Translations under genes and position numbers: made by a program | Notes under the pieces: model-generated | The model's database searches: none | What the model was told of the DNA's origin: nothing | What the model saw: only the letters and a program-made list of their open reading frames with translations | Source of the DNA: Faecalibacterium sp. | Lineage (GTDB): Bacteria > Bacillota > Clostridia > Oscillospirales > Ruminococcaceae | Reading direction: 5' to 3' | Assembly (NCBI GenBank): GCA_022652735.1 | Contig: JALCRP010000011.1 | Coordinates: forward strand, 1 to 61,414 | Length of the DNA: 61,414 nucleotides | Shown: in pieces, positions 1-8,608 of the stretch | How the letters are laid out: each line of letters begins with the position of its first letter | Numbering within the stretch: position 1 is the stretch's first letter

Positions 1-81
1 CTTTGCTATCCGCTTTTTTGTGAGAAATCCGACTAAATTTTCAACAAAAGCTTTATCTATACCCGGATTTGAGGCACTTTT

Positions 82-135
82 CAACAAAAATGGGGCTGCT
101 GCTAAACTTTCGTTTTGCAACAGCCCCGTTTTTGT
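82..135 (-). terminator. Terminator downstream of cysK
   Basis: A stem of about 11 pairs (92-102 with 117-127, G-U pairs allowed) is flanked by an A-run on the left and a T-run on the right. It can therefore end transcription in both directions. It lies about 30 bases past the cysK stop. Confidence 0.75.
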
Positions 136-164
136 TTGCTATTGCGGAAAGAAGCGCCCGTGTT

Positions 165-1094
165 TTACACCTGCGGGTACAAATCGGTGGAAAGATAATG
201 GTCGCCGCCATCCGGCGCAAGGGCCACGATCAGCTTGCCTGCATTTTCGGGGCGTTTGGCCAAAAGCGTGGCGGCGTACAGCGCGGCGCCCGCGGAAATG
301 CCGATAAGCACCCCTTCCGTCGGGCCAAGCGCGCGCGCGGCGGCATAGGCATCGTCGTTTTCGATGTCGAGAATCTCATCGTAAATACGGCGGTCGAGCA
401 CATCCGGGATGAAGTTGGCGCCGATGCCCTGAATCTTATGCGGGCCGGCGACGCCTTTCGTCAGCAGAGGGTCTCCGGCCGGCTCTACGCCGACGATGCG
501 CACGGCGGGGTTACGCTCTTTCAAATAGCGGCCGACGCCCGTCAGGGTGCCGCCCGTGCCGATGCCTGCCACAAAAATATCGACTTTGCCCTCGGTGTCG
601 GCCCAAATCTCCGGGCCGGTCGTGGCATAATGGGCGGCCGGGTTGGCCGGGTTGATAAACTGCCCGGCAAGGATACTGTTCGGCGTCTGCTTTTGCAGCG
701 CCTCGGCTTTTTTCACGCTGCCCGCCATGCCTTCGGCGGCCGGCGTAAGCACAAGCTCGGCCCCATAGGCGGCCAGCAGGCGGCGGCGCTCGGCGCTCAT
801 GCTGTCGGGCATGGTGATAATCAGGCGGTAGCCGCGCGCGGCGCAGGCCGAGGCGAGGCCGATGCCCGTGTTGCCGCTGGTGGCTTCGATCACCGTGCCG
901 CCCGGGGCAAGCCGCCCTGTGCGCTCGGCATCGTTTAACATCGAAAGGCCCACGCGATCCTTCGCGGAGCCGGCCGGATTACGGGATTCAAGCTTTAAGG
1001 CAATGCGCGCGTTCAGGCTGTGTTTTGCTTCATAGCGGCATAGCTCAAGCAGCGGCGTATGGCCGACAAGCTCGGTAACGGAAGAATACAGCAT
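165..1094 (-). CDS. cysK: Cysteine synthase (O-acetylserine sulfhydrylase)
   Basis: This PLP enzyme makes L-cysteine from O-acetylserine and sulfide in the cytoplasm. The 309-residue length is typical. The N-terminus carries TELVGHTPLLEL. The PLP-lysine segment is NPAGSAKDR, the substrate loop is EATSGNTGIGLA, and the phosphate-binding glycines are in GIGTGGTLTGVGRYL. The frame is open further upstream, but the ATG at 1094 has AAGGAGC correctly spaced before it, so I start there. It stands alone, with a terminator on each side. The CysK/CysM distinction rests on overall resemblance only. Confidence 0.95.
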   Translation of the reverse strand: MLYSSVTELVGHTPLLELCRYEAKHSLNARIALKLESRNPAGSAKDRVGLSMLNDAERTGRLAPGGTVIEATSGNTGIGLASACAARGYRLIITMPDSMSAERRRLLAAYGAELVLTPAAEGMAGSVKKAEALQKQTPNSILAGQFINPANPAAHYATTGPEIWADTEGKVDIFVAGIGTGGTLTGVGRYLKERNPAVRIVGVEPAGDPLLTKGVAGPHKIQGIGANFIPDVLDRRIYDEILDIENDDAYAAARALGPTEGVLIGISAGAALYAATLLAKRPENAGKLIVALAPDGGDHYLSTDLYPQV

Positions 1095-1162
1095 AAGTTG
1101 ACGCTCCTTTTCAAAACGATATTTTGGTTTTATGCTACTGCGCAAAATTTGAAAAGTAAAGA

Positions 1163-1192
1163 CAGAAAAACGCCCCGGCGGGGGCCGGGGCG
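1163..1192 (-). terminator. Terminator downstream of cstA
   Basis: A GC-only inverted repeat (CGCCCCGG/CCGGGGCG) at 1171-1192 is followed on the minus strand by TTTTT. It lies just past the cstA stop and separates cstA from cysK. Confidence 0.85.
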
Positions 1193-1220
1193 TAAAAGCG
1201 ATCAGGCTCTTTTCTCAAGA

Positions 1221-2966
1221 TCAGGCGTTGGCAGATTCTTTCTTGCCAAACAGATATTTGCAGCCGTCGATGAGCAGCAGCACGGCCAGAACCAGCATCG
1301 GAACGATGATGACGGCCTGCAGGCCATACGCAAACAGATGCGCGGGCGTCATAGTTTCGGTTACGCCGCCGGCCAGAATCTTCACGTTGCTGATGAAGCT
1401 CATTACCATCGAGGTCATGGAAGCGGCAGCCATGAAGAACATCGGGATATAGAACATCTTGTTGTTGCGGCCGATCTTTTTGAGGAAGACGGCGGCGGCC
1501 ATCAGGGCCGGCACGGCGACCATCTGGTTTGCTGCACCAAACAGCGGCCAAATCTTGTCGTAGCCGACAACTACCAGCGCGAACGCGAACACGATGTTAA
1601 CCAGCGTGGCCACATACATGTTCTGCATCACTTTGCCGATACCCTTCGGGGCAGAGCCATCTTTCGGCTGGAACATTTCCTGCAGCGTGAAGCGGCCCAA
1701 ACGGCAGCAGCTATCAAGAGAAGTAAGGCAGAAAGCAGAAACGGCCAGAGAGATCACAGTCATCACGATTTTGGAGCCGCCAAACCAGTTGGAAACGGCG
1801 GTTGCCAAAATGATCGGCGGGGTGGCGTTCGGGGTGCCATCGGCGGCAGCGGTCACGCTTTTATAGAAGCCGGCGCCCAGAGAAGAGAACGCCGTCTGGA
1901 AGGAATCGCTCGTGAACAGGCTGCCGACGGCGATCAGAGAGATCACGGCCAGCACACACTCAATCAGCATGCCGCCGTAGCCGATCAGCTTTGCGTCTTT
2001 TTCGCTGGAGATCTGCTTGGAAGTCGTGCCGGAAGCGATCAGAGAATGGAAGCCGGAGCATGCGCCGCAGGCCACCGTGATGAACAAAGTCGGGAACAGG
2101 AAGTTCGAGCCGACCTTAAAGCTGGTGAACGCGGGGACACCGACCGTCGGGTTTGCGATAAAGATGCCGACGATCGCAAAGGCGATCATGAAATAAAGCA
2201 AAAAGCTGTTTAAGTAATCACGCGGCTGGAGCAAAATCCAAACCGGCGTAACAGAGGCCAGCGCGCAGTAGATAAACACGATTACACGCCAGAACCACAC
2301 AGTAGAAGCGCTGAATACCAGCGGGAACTGCAGGCCGGCAAACACAGCCAGCCCCAGCACGGCTACGCCCGCGATCGTGGAGATCAGCAGCGGGGTGTGC
2401 TTGCGGTATACGAAAAAGCCAAACGCAACGGCCAGCGGGATGAACAGCATGGAAGCCATCGCCACCGAGCCGTTTGCCGTAGAAGCAGCGCCCGGCTGGC
2501 AGTTGAAGGTTTTGGCAACGATGTCGCCGAAGGCCGCATCTACCAGCAGCATAACCAACCATACAAACACAGAGAACATCATCTTGCAGCGATGGCTCAA
2601 AGTAACCTCAAGCACCTCGCCGATAGATTTACCCTTGTTGCGGATGGAGATGAACAGCGCCGAGTAATCCTGTACGGCGCCCACAAAAACGCCGCCCAGC
2701 AAAACCCACAGCATAACCGGCAGCCAGCCGAAGAATGCGGCCTGAATCGGGCCGTTGATCGGGCCTGCGCCGGCGATAGAAGCAAAGTGATGCCCCAGCA
2801 GCACGGGCGCTTTGGCGGGGCAGTAATCCACGCCGTCCTCGTACTCAAAAGCAGGGGTCTTGCGGTCAGGGTCGATGCCCCACTGCTTGCTCAGCCAGCC
2901 GCCGTAAAAGACGTAGCCGGCCACACAGGCAGCGATGCCGATGACCAGTAAAAGAATACCATTCAT
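1221..2966 (-). CDS. cstA: Carbon starvation protein A family transporter
   Basis: A polytopic membrane protein of 581 residues and the CstA family, whose members take up peptides or pyruvate when carbon is short. The family signature GHHFASIAGAGPINGP lies near residue 65. About a dozen hydrophobic segments follow, with a C-terminal CstA-type 5-TM part. It is shorter than the E. coli protein (about 700 residues), as in many Firmicutes. The ATG at 2966 follows AAGGAGG, so the upstream in-frame ATG is not used. It is a single-gene unit with its own terminator. The substrate cannot be told from sequence. Confidence 0.93.
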   Translation of the reverse strand: MNGILLLVIGIAACVAGYVFYGGWLSKQWGIDPDRKTPAFEYEDGVDYCPAKAPVLLGHHFASIAGAGPINGPIQAAFFGWLPVMLWVLLGGVFVGAVQDYSALFISIRNKGKSIGEVLEVTLSHRCKMMFSVFVWLVMLLVDAAFGDIVAKTFNCQPGAASTANGSVAMASMLFIPLAVAFGFFVYRKHTPLLISTIAGVAVLGLAVFAGLQFPLVFSASTVWFWRVIVFIYCALASVTPVWILLQPRDYLNSFLLYFMIAFAIVGIFIANPTVGVPAFTSFKVGSNFLFPTLFITVACGACSGFHSLIASGTTSKQISSEKDAKLIGYGGMLIECVLAVISLIAVGSLFTSDSFQTAFSSLGAGFYKSVTAAADGTPNATPPIILATAVSNWFGGSKIVMTVISLAVSAFCLTSLDSCCRLGRFTLQEMFQPKDGSAPKGIGKVMQNMYVATLVNIVFAFALVVVGYDKIWPLFGAANQMVAVPALMAAAVFLKKIGRNNKMFYIPMFFMAAASMTSMVMSFISNVKILAGGVTETMTPAHLFAYGLQAVIIVPMLVLAVLLLIDGCKYLFGKKESANA

Positions 2967-3057
2967 TGCCTTTTTCCTCCTTATTATAGCGCACATATAT
3001 ACCTTAAACGCGCGTCTGATCCCGCACGTTTAATCTAAGAAAAAGCGGCCGCTGCCG

Positions 3058-3624
3058 CTAAGGGGCCTGCCGTTTTTCGGCTTTGGCGAAAAAATCAAAT
3101 GCCGCCTGATACACCTTTTTAAGCGTTTTCCCCGCGGCGTTGGTGTAAAGCCGGCGATTTTCAAGGTCGACCAAAACCATGCGGGCCTCGCTGTAGCCGC
3201 GCAGGTAAAAGCGATAAAATTTTGTCTGCTTTACGTGCTGCACGGCACGGATCGCCGCTTCGTCCGGCGCCTTCTGGGCAATCAGCACAACTGTAAGCCA
3301 TGTATATTGATGCTCAGACGGCGGCAAAGGGTTACCGCCGCGTACAAACTGTGGCTCCATCTCGTCCCGGATCACGCCGGCCGAGCGCGCGACCTGTTCG
3401 GCCGTAGGCGGCGCATTTTCATAGGTTTCAAACAAGGTGAACTCGTGGCTATCGGCTTCCCAAAGCGTTGTACCGACAAGATGCACGAACTGATCTTCGT
3501 GCGCATGCATGGCCGCCAGCGCCGCGTAAGGCCGCCCGTTCCATGTACAAGGCGCCTGCACATCAAACGAGCCGGCGTAATAGTGCAGGATACGGCCTAA
3601 ATAATCCGCGGCAGAAAGTATCAC
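3058..3624 (-). CDS. DUF8052-like hypothetical protein
   Basis: A soluble protein of 188 residues without recognisable catalytic motifs. The pattern (YLGRILHYYAGSFD near the start, an aromatic middle, then YRFYLRGYSEARMVLVDL and a lysine-rich end) matches clostridial proteins I recall as DUF8052; their function is unknown. I chose the GTG at 3624 because GGGAGGG sits six bases upstream. A longer ATG form would put hydrophobic residues in front and has no ribosome site. No operon partner is evident. The family name is from memory. Confidence 0.7.
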   Translation of the reverse strand: MILSAADYLGRILHYYAGSFDVQAPCTWNGRPYAALAAMHAHEDQFVHLVGTTLWEADSHEFTLFETYENAPPTAEQVARSAGVIRDEMEPQFVRGGNPLPPSEHQYTWLTVVLIAQKAPDEAAIRAVQHVKQTKFYRFYLRGYSEARMVLVDLENRRLYTNAAGKTLKKVYQAAFDFFAKAEKRQAP

Positions 3625-3805
3625 GGCACCCTCCCGAAAAAGCAGAAGAACAAGAAAAGACATACTATTCTTCAACGCTTTAATTTACTAAATTGTATTT
3701 ATGTGCCATTTTACTGTTTTTTGCAGGCATCGTCAACGTGCAATTTGTACAGACATCGCAAAAAAATTATAACTTTTCTTAACACATCGTTCATATTCTA
3801 AACGA

Positions 3806-3842
3806 AAAACAAAAAAAGTGGATGCCGCAAAGCGGCATCCAC
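3806..3842 (-). terminator. Terminator for the phospholipase-like gene
   Basis: A perfect 11-bp stem (3818-3828 with 3832-3842, loop AAA) is followed on the minus strand by seven T residues. It is about 90 bases past the stop at 3929. The rest of 3625-3928 is AT-rich and shows no gene; it should hold the promoter of the DUF8052-like gene. Confidence 0.88.
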
Positions 3843-3928
3843 AGTAGAAATCGGAGAAATAAAGCCCAAGCCCCCCAAAAGCCCTTCGGCAGAACAAAAC
3901 AAAAACGGCCCTGCGGCCCAAAACGTGT

Positions 3929-4975
3929 TTACGCTTCGGGCGCCAGCTCCGGCTGTTGCTCTAGATCAGATTCGGCCTCAAAAGCCGGCGCAAAGTCCGG
4001 CGCAAAATCCGGCAGCTCCTGCTCGGCTTCCGGCTCAGCCTCCTGCTCGGCGCTGACGGCCGGGGCGGCGCTGCGCGCCGTCGCGCGGCCCTCGATGTAA
4101 TCCAAGCTGCCGACGGCGGGCCAGAACATATCGTAGCCGGTAAAGGGGGCGGTGGCCTCCTGCATCAGCTCGGTGGCGCGGGCCTGCGCGCGCAGCAACA
4201 GCATATGGATGTCCTCTTCGCGCACCTCGTGCGTAAAGGGATCGCGCCAGACGGTGGGCAGTGCGATGCCGCGATGCGTATCCTGATAAGAAAGGCCGCG
4301 CAGCTTGGCGGGGCTTACATGCTGAAAAATTGTGCCGCGCCCGCCGACAAACGGCTCTGCCAGCCAGAAGAAAAGGTACATTAGCGGGTTGCGCGTGGCA
4401 AACAGGCCGCGCAGGCGGTGATTATCAAAAAAGGCATCGGCTAAGTATTCGCGCTCGATGTCCAGCCCATAAACGGATTTTAGGCTTTTTTGCAGCTGTG
4501 CCCCAAGCTCTGCCAGCGGCGCGCCCGTCAAAAGCGGGCTGATGTCATCCACGGGCACAGCGGCATTTCCGGTATCACGCTTATGGATAAAGCTGTCAAG
4601 CGCAATTTCAAATTTGCCGTGTCCGCTTTTGCCTGCATAAGGCGGGCAGCATTTTGTGACGGCCACAACGTAGGGATGAACGACCGTATCTACGGCATAG
4701 TGGCATAAAAAGCCGAGAAAGTAATCTTTTTGCAGCGGCGTAACGGCGTTGTCGCATAAAGCATGCAAAAAAGCGCCTGTGCGTTCCACATGCAAACGGC
4801 GGCCCACCTCAGCGAGATCCATGCGGCGCTTGGCAGGGCGTTTCCAGCCTTCAAAGCAATACAAAATATCAGGGCCGGTAGCACCTGCCAAAAAAGCGGT
4901 TTTGTCTGTGATCTGCCAGCCGGCCTCATCGGCTGCGGCCAGCGCTATTTTTGCGTGGACATATCCTTCGGGCAT
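3929..4975 (-). CDS. Zinc-dependent phospholipase C family protein
   Basis: A 348-residue member of the zinc-dependent PLC/S1-P1-like family (PF00882 type). The start MPEGYVHAKIALAA, then GATGPDILY and FLGFLCHYAVDTVVHPYV, supply the conserved His and Asp residues expected to bind metal. There is no signal peptide, so it is probably cytoplasmic, like many Clostridia homologues of unknown substrate. The last ~45 residues are a low-complexity Glu/Ala/Pro tail not needed for the fold. The ATG at 4975 has AAGGAGC upstream; the longer frame lacks a ribosome site. Confidence 0.8.
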   Translation of the reverse strand: MPEGYVHAKIALAAADEAGWQITDKTAFLAGATGPDILYCFEGWKRPAKRRMDLAEVGRRLHVERTGAFLHALCDNAVTPLQKDYFLGFLCHYAVDTVVHPYVVAVTKCCPPYAGKSGHGKFEIALDSFIHKRDTGNAAVPVDDISPLLTGAPLAELGAQLQKSLKSVYGLDIEREYLADAFFDNHRLRGLFATRNPLMYLFFWLAEPFVGGRGTIFQHVSPAKLRGLSYQDTHRGIALPTVWRDPFTHEVREEDIHMLLLRAQARATELMQEATAPFTGYDMFWPAVGSLDYIEGRATARSAAPAVSAEQEAEPEAEQELPDFAPDFAPAFEAESDLEQQPELAPEA

Positions 4976-4993
4976 AAGGAAGCTCCTTTGCGT

Positions 4994-5030
4994 ACAAAAA
5001 AATAAGATTACCTCTAAGGGTAATCTTATT
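4994..5030 (-). terminator. Terminator for the COG2426 gene
   Basis: A perfect 12-bp inverted repeat (5001-5012 with 5019-5030, 6-base loop) precedes a T-run on the minus strand. It is about 80 bases beyond the stop at 5109 and just ahead of the phospholipase-like gene. Confidence 0.85.
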
Positions 5031-5108
5031 GTAGCCCATTTCGACGAAAAGCGCAAAGGATTTTACCGCTTTGGTATCAAAATACCCAAAAAGACAAAAG
5101 ATACAGGC

Positions 5109-5594
5109 TTATTTTACCGCAAAAACGGCGCTCAGCGCGCCCAGCAAACCTGCGCTGGCAAGGGCCATGATGATGCCGGCCAGCAACACGCCGCCCATGC
5201 AGGCAATCAGCACATCCTTAAACTTCATATCGAGGATGGAGCCTGCCAGCGTACCCGTCCATGCGCCGGTGCCCGGCAGCGGGATGCCGACGAACAAAAG
5301 CAGTGCCAGCGTCAGGCCCCTGCCGGCCTTTTCTTCGAGCTTGCGGCCGCCCTTTTCGCCCTTGACGATGAAAAACTTGCAGATGCCGCCGATCACGGGC
5401 TTGCTGCAGCCCCAGATCAGGAACTTGCGCGCAAACAGGTAAATGAAAGGCACCGGCAGCATATTGCCCAGCACGGCAACGATATAGGTAGGCACGGGCG
5501 CCAGCCCGAACGCCAGCCCATAGGGAATCGCGCCACGCAGCTCGATAATAGGCACCATCGAAATCAGAAAGACCAAGAGATAATTTTTCAGCAT
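5109..5594 (-). CDS. Small multidrug-export family membrane protein (COG2426)
   Basis: A 161-residue protein with about four membrane segments. The start MLKNYLLVFLISMVPIIELR matches the PF06695/COG2426 family, as do GNMLPVPFIYLFARK and the glycine-rich GIPLPGTGAWTG. The name comes from an early link to small multidrug exporters; true function is unknown. The ATG at 5594 has GGAG about nine bases upstream, and the extra 51 upstream codons look like non-coding sequence. It is monocistronic. Confidence 0.85.
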   Translation of the reverse strand: MLKNYLLVFLISMVPIIELRGAIPYGLAFGLAPVPTYIVAVLGNMLPVPFIYLFARKFLIWGCSKPVIGGICKFFIVKGEKGGRKLEEKAGRGLTLALLLFVGIPLPGTGAWTGTLAGSILDMKFKDVLIACMGGVLLAGIIMALASAGLLGALSAVFAVK

Positions 5595-5777
5595 AAATTT
5601 TTCTCCATAAAACTTAATCGGAATGGCGCAAAAAAGCAGCGCGCCCACAATGCCTCTATTGTAGCAGAAAAGCCACGGCAAAAAAAGGCTTATTGCGGAA
5701 AATGGCAGGAAATCCTTGGCTGCGGCTTTTGCCGCGGGCTGCCGCAAAAATCCCCTGCGCCGTTTGCGCGATAGGGC

Positions 5778-6533
5778 TTATTCCAGCGCGATGTCCAGTT
5801 CTACGGGGCAATGATCACTGCCGAAAATTTCGTTATGGATCTCGGCGGCTGTGATGTTTTCCGCAAGGCGGTTTGAAACGAGAAAATAATCAATACGCCA
5901 GCCCGCGTTATGCTCGCGCGCATGAAAACGATAGCTCCACCAGCTGTATTTTACCTCGTCCGGATGGATGAGGCGGAAACTATCGGCAAAGCCTGCGCCG
6001 AGCAAAGCCGTCATTTTGGCGCGCTCGTCATCGGTAAAGCCGGGATTCATGCGGTTGGTTTTCGGGTTTTTGATGTCGATTTCGGCATGGGCCACGTTCA
6101 GATCGCCGCAAAGCAAAACGGGCTTTTTTGCATCAAGCGCCAAGAGATAGGCGCGGAACAAATCTTCCCATTCCATCCGATAGGCAAGGCGCTTTAAGCC
6201 GTCTTGGCTGTTGGGGGTATAGCAGTTGACGAGATAAAAGCCCGGATATTCGAGCGTGATGACGCGCCCCTCGTGATCGTAATCCGCCTGCCCGATGCCG
6301 TATGTAACGGCGAGAGGCGGCGTTTTGCACCACACGGCCGTGCCGGAATAGCCCTTTTTCTCGGCGCTGCAAGTGTACTCCGTATAGCCGGCGGGCGCAA
6401 AATCGGCCTGACCGGGCTGCATTTTCGTCTCCTGCACACAGAAAATGTCGGCATCCAAGGCGGCAAAGCTGGCCGCAAAATCATGCGTCAGGCAGGCCCG
6501 CAGGCCGTTGACGTTCCAGCTGATAAGCTTCAT
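5778..6533 (-). CDS. exoA: Exodeoxyribonuclease III / AP endonuclease
   Basis: A 251-residue exonuclease/endonuclease/phosphatase-fold enzyme that cuts abasic sites and trims 3' ends in base-excision repair. Motifs in order are SWNVNGLRA (start), FCVQETKMQ (metal-binding Glu), GDLNVAHAEIDIKNP (active-site Asp/Asn), KYSWWSYR, and the catalytic GSDHCPV near the end. The ATG at 6533 has GAGGAAG upstream. It starts only 18 bases after the MacB-like permease gene, so it may be transcribed with that efflux operon, although the functions are unrelated. Confidence 0.95.
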   Translation of the reverse strand: MKLISWNVNGLRACLTHDFAASFAALDADIFCVQETKMQPGQADFAPAGYTEYTCSAEKKGYSGTAVWCKTPPLAVTYGIGQADYDHEGRVITLEYPGFYLVNCYTPNSQDGLKRLAYRMEWEDLFRAYLLALDAKKPVLLCGDLNVAHAEIDIKNPKTNRMNPGFTDDERAKMTALLGAGFADSFRLIHPDEVKYSWWSYRFHAREHNAGWRIDYFLVSNRLAENITAAEIHNEIFGSDHCPVELDIALE

Positions 6534-6551
6534 AAACTTCCTCCGCGCGCG

Positions 6552-7853
6552 TTATTCGTACCGCAAGGCCTCGATCGGGTCAAGCTTGGCGGCCTTGTTG
6601 GCGGGATAATACCCGAAGAAAACGCCGATCGCCATCGAGAAGCCGACCGCGATCGCAATCGTGGCGGCGTCCGGATGGGCCGCATAGCCCAGCAGCTTCG
6701 AGGCCACGCCCCCAAGGGCCAGCCCTACCAGAATGCCGATCATGCCGCCTACAAGGCAGATTACCACGGATTCGACGATGAACTGCATGCGGATTGCGTT
6801 TTGCGGCGCGCCCAGCGCCTTGCGGGTGCCGATCTCGCGGGTACGCTCGGTGATGGAAACGAGCATGATGTTCATCACGCCGATACCGCCTACAAGCAGC
6901 GAGATCGCGGCGATGGCGGAAATGCCGAGGCTGATCGTATCCAGCATGCTTGTGATGGTGGAGATCAGGCTTTGCAGGCTGTCGGCGTCGGCCGTCCACG
7001 AATCGTTGCGGGTGTAATACGTCTGAAAAAACGCCTTCGTGATGTTCAAAAAGGCGGTGGCGTCGGTTTGCGCGGTGCACACGACGGTAAACATCGAATA
7101 GCCGCCGGCACTGCCGTCCATTGTCTGCGCCGTGGAAAGCGGCAGATACAGGTTCGTGGTCACATCGTCGCTCGTCGACATATCCATCGCCAGCGAGGTG
7201 CTGTCATCATAATGGTAAACGCCGACGATGTAAAAGGAATAAGGGGATTTGTTAATTGTGAGGTCGATGCTTTTGCCGATGGCCTGCTCGGCCGTGCAGC
7301 TCATGCAATCGGACACAAACCGATCAGATACCACGCATACGCGGCGGCCGGCGTCGGTTGTATTTTGAATGGCACGGCCATAGAGCATTTCAACGTTTTC
7401 ACCGGTGAAATAGTCGTCGTTGACGCCCATCACGGTTGCCGTCGTATTTTCCGTGGGCTTTGCGTCCTTCGGGCGTGTGCCGCTGCCGGCGCTTTCCGTC
7501 AGCTCGATGCAGGCGATATTATCCGGGAAATTGGCGCGGTATTCCTCCAGCATCGCGTCGGTAAAAAGATCGGAAGTGCGCGGGGTCGAATCCTGAAACA
7601 TGCGAACCTGCACCCCGTCATCGGTATCCTGTATGGTTTCGCTGTCGTCGGTTTTCTTTTGCGTGAGATAGACAGTAATGTTCGAGATGCCGTAACCGGA
7701 AAAGCTGTCGGTGACAGAGCTGGTCAGGCTGTTGCCCACGGTTTTGATTGCAATAACCGCGCCGATGCCGATGATGATACCCAGCATCGTAAGCAGCGCG
7801 CGCATCTTGTTGGAGCGCAGGCTTTGCAGCGCAAGGGAAATGTTATCCAACAC
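6552..7853 (-). CDS. MacB-type ABC transporter permease
   Basis: A 433-residue type VII ABC permease. One N-terminal membrane segment (about residues 20-40) is followed by a large extracytoplasmic MacB-like domain. Three C-terminal membrane segments form the FtsX domain, which includes GGIGVMNIMLVSITERTREIG and RKALGA. Such proteins act with an ATPase and a MacA-type adaptor to export peptides, lipids or antibiotics. Its start overlaps the end of the ATPase gene by 11 bases, which indicates translational coupling. The substrate is unknown. Confidence 0.93.
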   Translation of the reverse strand: MLDNISLALQSLRSNKMRALLTMLGIIIGIGAVIAIKTVGNSLTSSVTDSFSGYGISNITVYLTQKKTDDSETIQDTDDGVQVRMFQDSTPRTSDLFTDAMLEEYRANFPDNIACIELTESAGSGTRPKDAKPTENTTATVMGVNDDYFTGENVEMLYGRAIQNTTDAGRRVCVVSDRFVSDCMSCTAEQAIGKSIDLTINKSPYSFYIVGVYHYDDSTSLAMDMSTSDDVTTNLYLPLSTAQTMDGSAGGYSMFTVVCTAQTDATAFLNITKAFFQTYYTRNDSWTADADSLQSLISTITSMLDTISLGISAIAAISLLVGGIGVMNIMLVSITERTREIGTRKALGAPQNAIRMQFIVESVVICLVGGMIGILVGLALGGVASKLLGYAAHPDAATIAIAVGFSMAIGVFFGYYPANKAAKLDPIEALRYE

Positions 7854-8604
7854 GGCGGCCCGCCCCCTTTCGTTCCGAGACGATACGCCCGTCCAGCAGC
7901 GTTAAAACGCGCGAGCACTCTTCGGCCAGCTGCGGGTTGTGCGTGATGAGCACAATCGTTTTGCCCTGCTTTTCGTGCAAGTCGTGGAAAATATCCATCA
8001 CGGTGCGCGAGGTTTGAGAATCAAGCGCGCCGGTAGGCTCGTCGGCCAACAGCAGCGCCGGATCGTTCGCCATCGCGCGCGCAATCGCGACGCGCTGTTT
8101 TTGGCCGCCCGAAAGCTCGCTGGGCTGGTGCTTCATGCGCTCGCCCATGCCAACCATATCCAGCAGCATTTTCGCGCGGTCGGTGCGCTGCTTGGCGGGC
8201 ACCTTGGCGTACAGCATCGGAAGCTCGACATTTTTCAAGGCCGATTGGCGGCCGATAAGGTTAAAGGTTTGAAACACAAAGCCTACCTTGCGGTTGCGGA
8301 TAGCGGAAAGCTCGGCATCCTTTGCGGTTTCGACGTTTACGCCGTCGAGATAATAGGTGCCCGTGGTAGGGCGGTCAAGCGCGCCGATCATGTTCATCAG
8401 CGTCGATTTGCCGGAGCCGGATTCGCCCACGATTGCCACGAACTCGCCGGGGTAGACGGTGAGGTCGATGCCGTGCAAAATTTCCAGCTCATTGGGCTTG
8501 CCGGGATTATAGGTTTTTTTGATGCCAGTCATCTGGATAATCGGCTTTTGCGCGGCGGCGGAGCCGGGAAAGCGATACTGGCGCATAAAAGTTTCTGCTT
8601 CCAT
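7843..8604 (-). CDS. MacB-type ABC transporter ATPase
   Basis: The ATPase of the MacAB-like system, 253 residues. Walker A is GESGSGKST, the signature is LSGGQKQRVAIARAM, Walker B leads into LLLADEPTGALDSQT, and the switch His is in VLITHNP. The ATG at 8604 is preceded by GGGAGGG; the longer open frame reads into the adaptor gene and is not used. Only four bases separate it from the adaptor stop, and it overlaps the permease start. The three genes thus form one operon in the order adaptor, ATPase, permease. Confidence 0.95.
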   Translation of the reverse strand: MEAETFMRQYRFPGSAAAQKPIIQMTGIKKTYNPGKPNELEILHGIDLTVYPGEFVAIVGESGSGKSTLMNMIGALDRPTTGTYYLDGVNVETAKDAELSAIRNRKVGFVFQTFNLIGRQSALKNVELPMLYAKVPAKQRTDRAKMLLDMVGMGERMKHQPSELSGGQKQRVAIARAMANDPALLLADEPTGALDSQTSRTVMDIFHDLHEKQGKTIVLITHNPQLAEECSRVLTLLDGRIVSERKGAGRRVG

Positions 8605-8608
8605 GCGA

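Noticed and set aside
69..938. A 289-residue plus-strand frame over cysK
   Set aside because: It is the antisense of a clearly conserved cysteine synthase and has no ribosome site.
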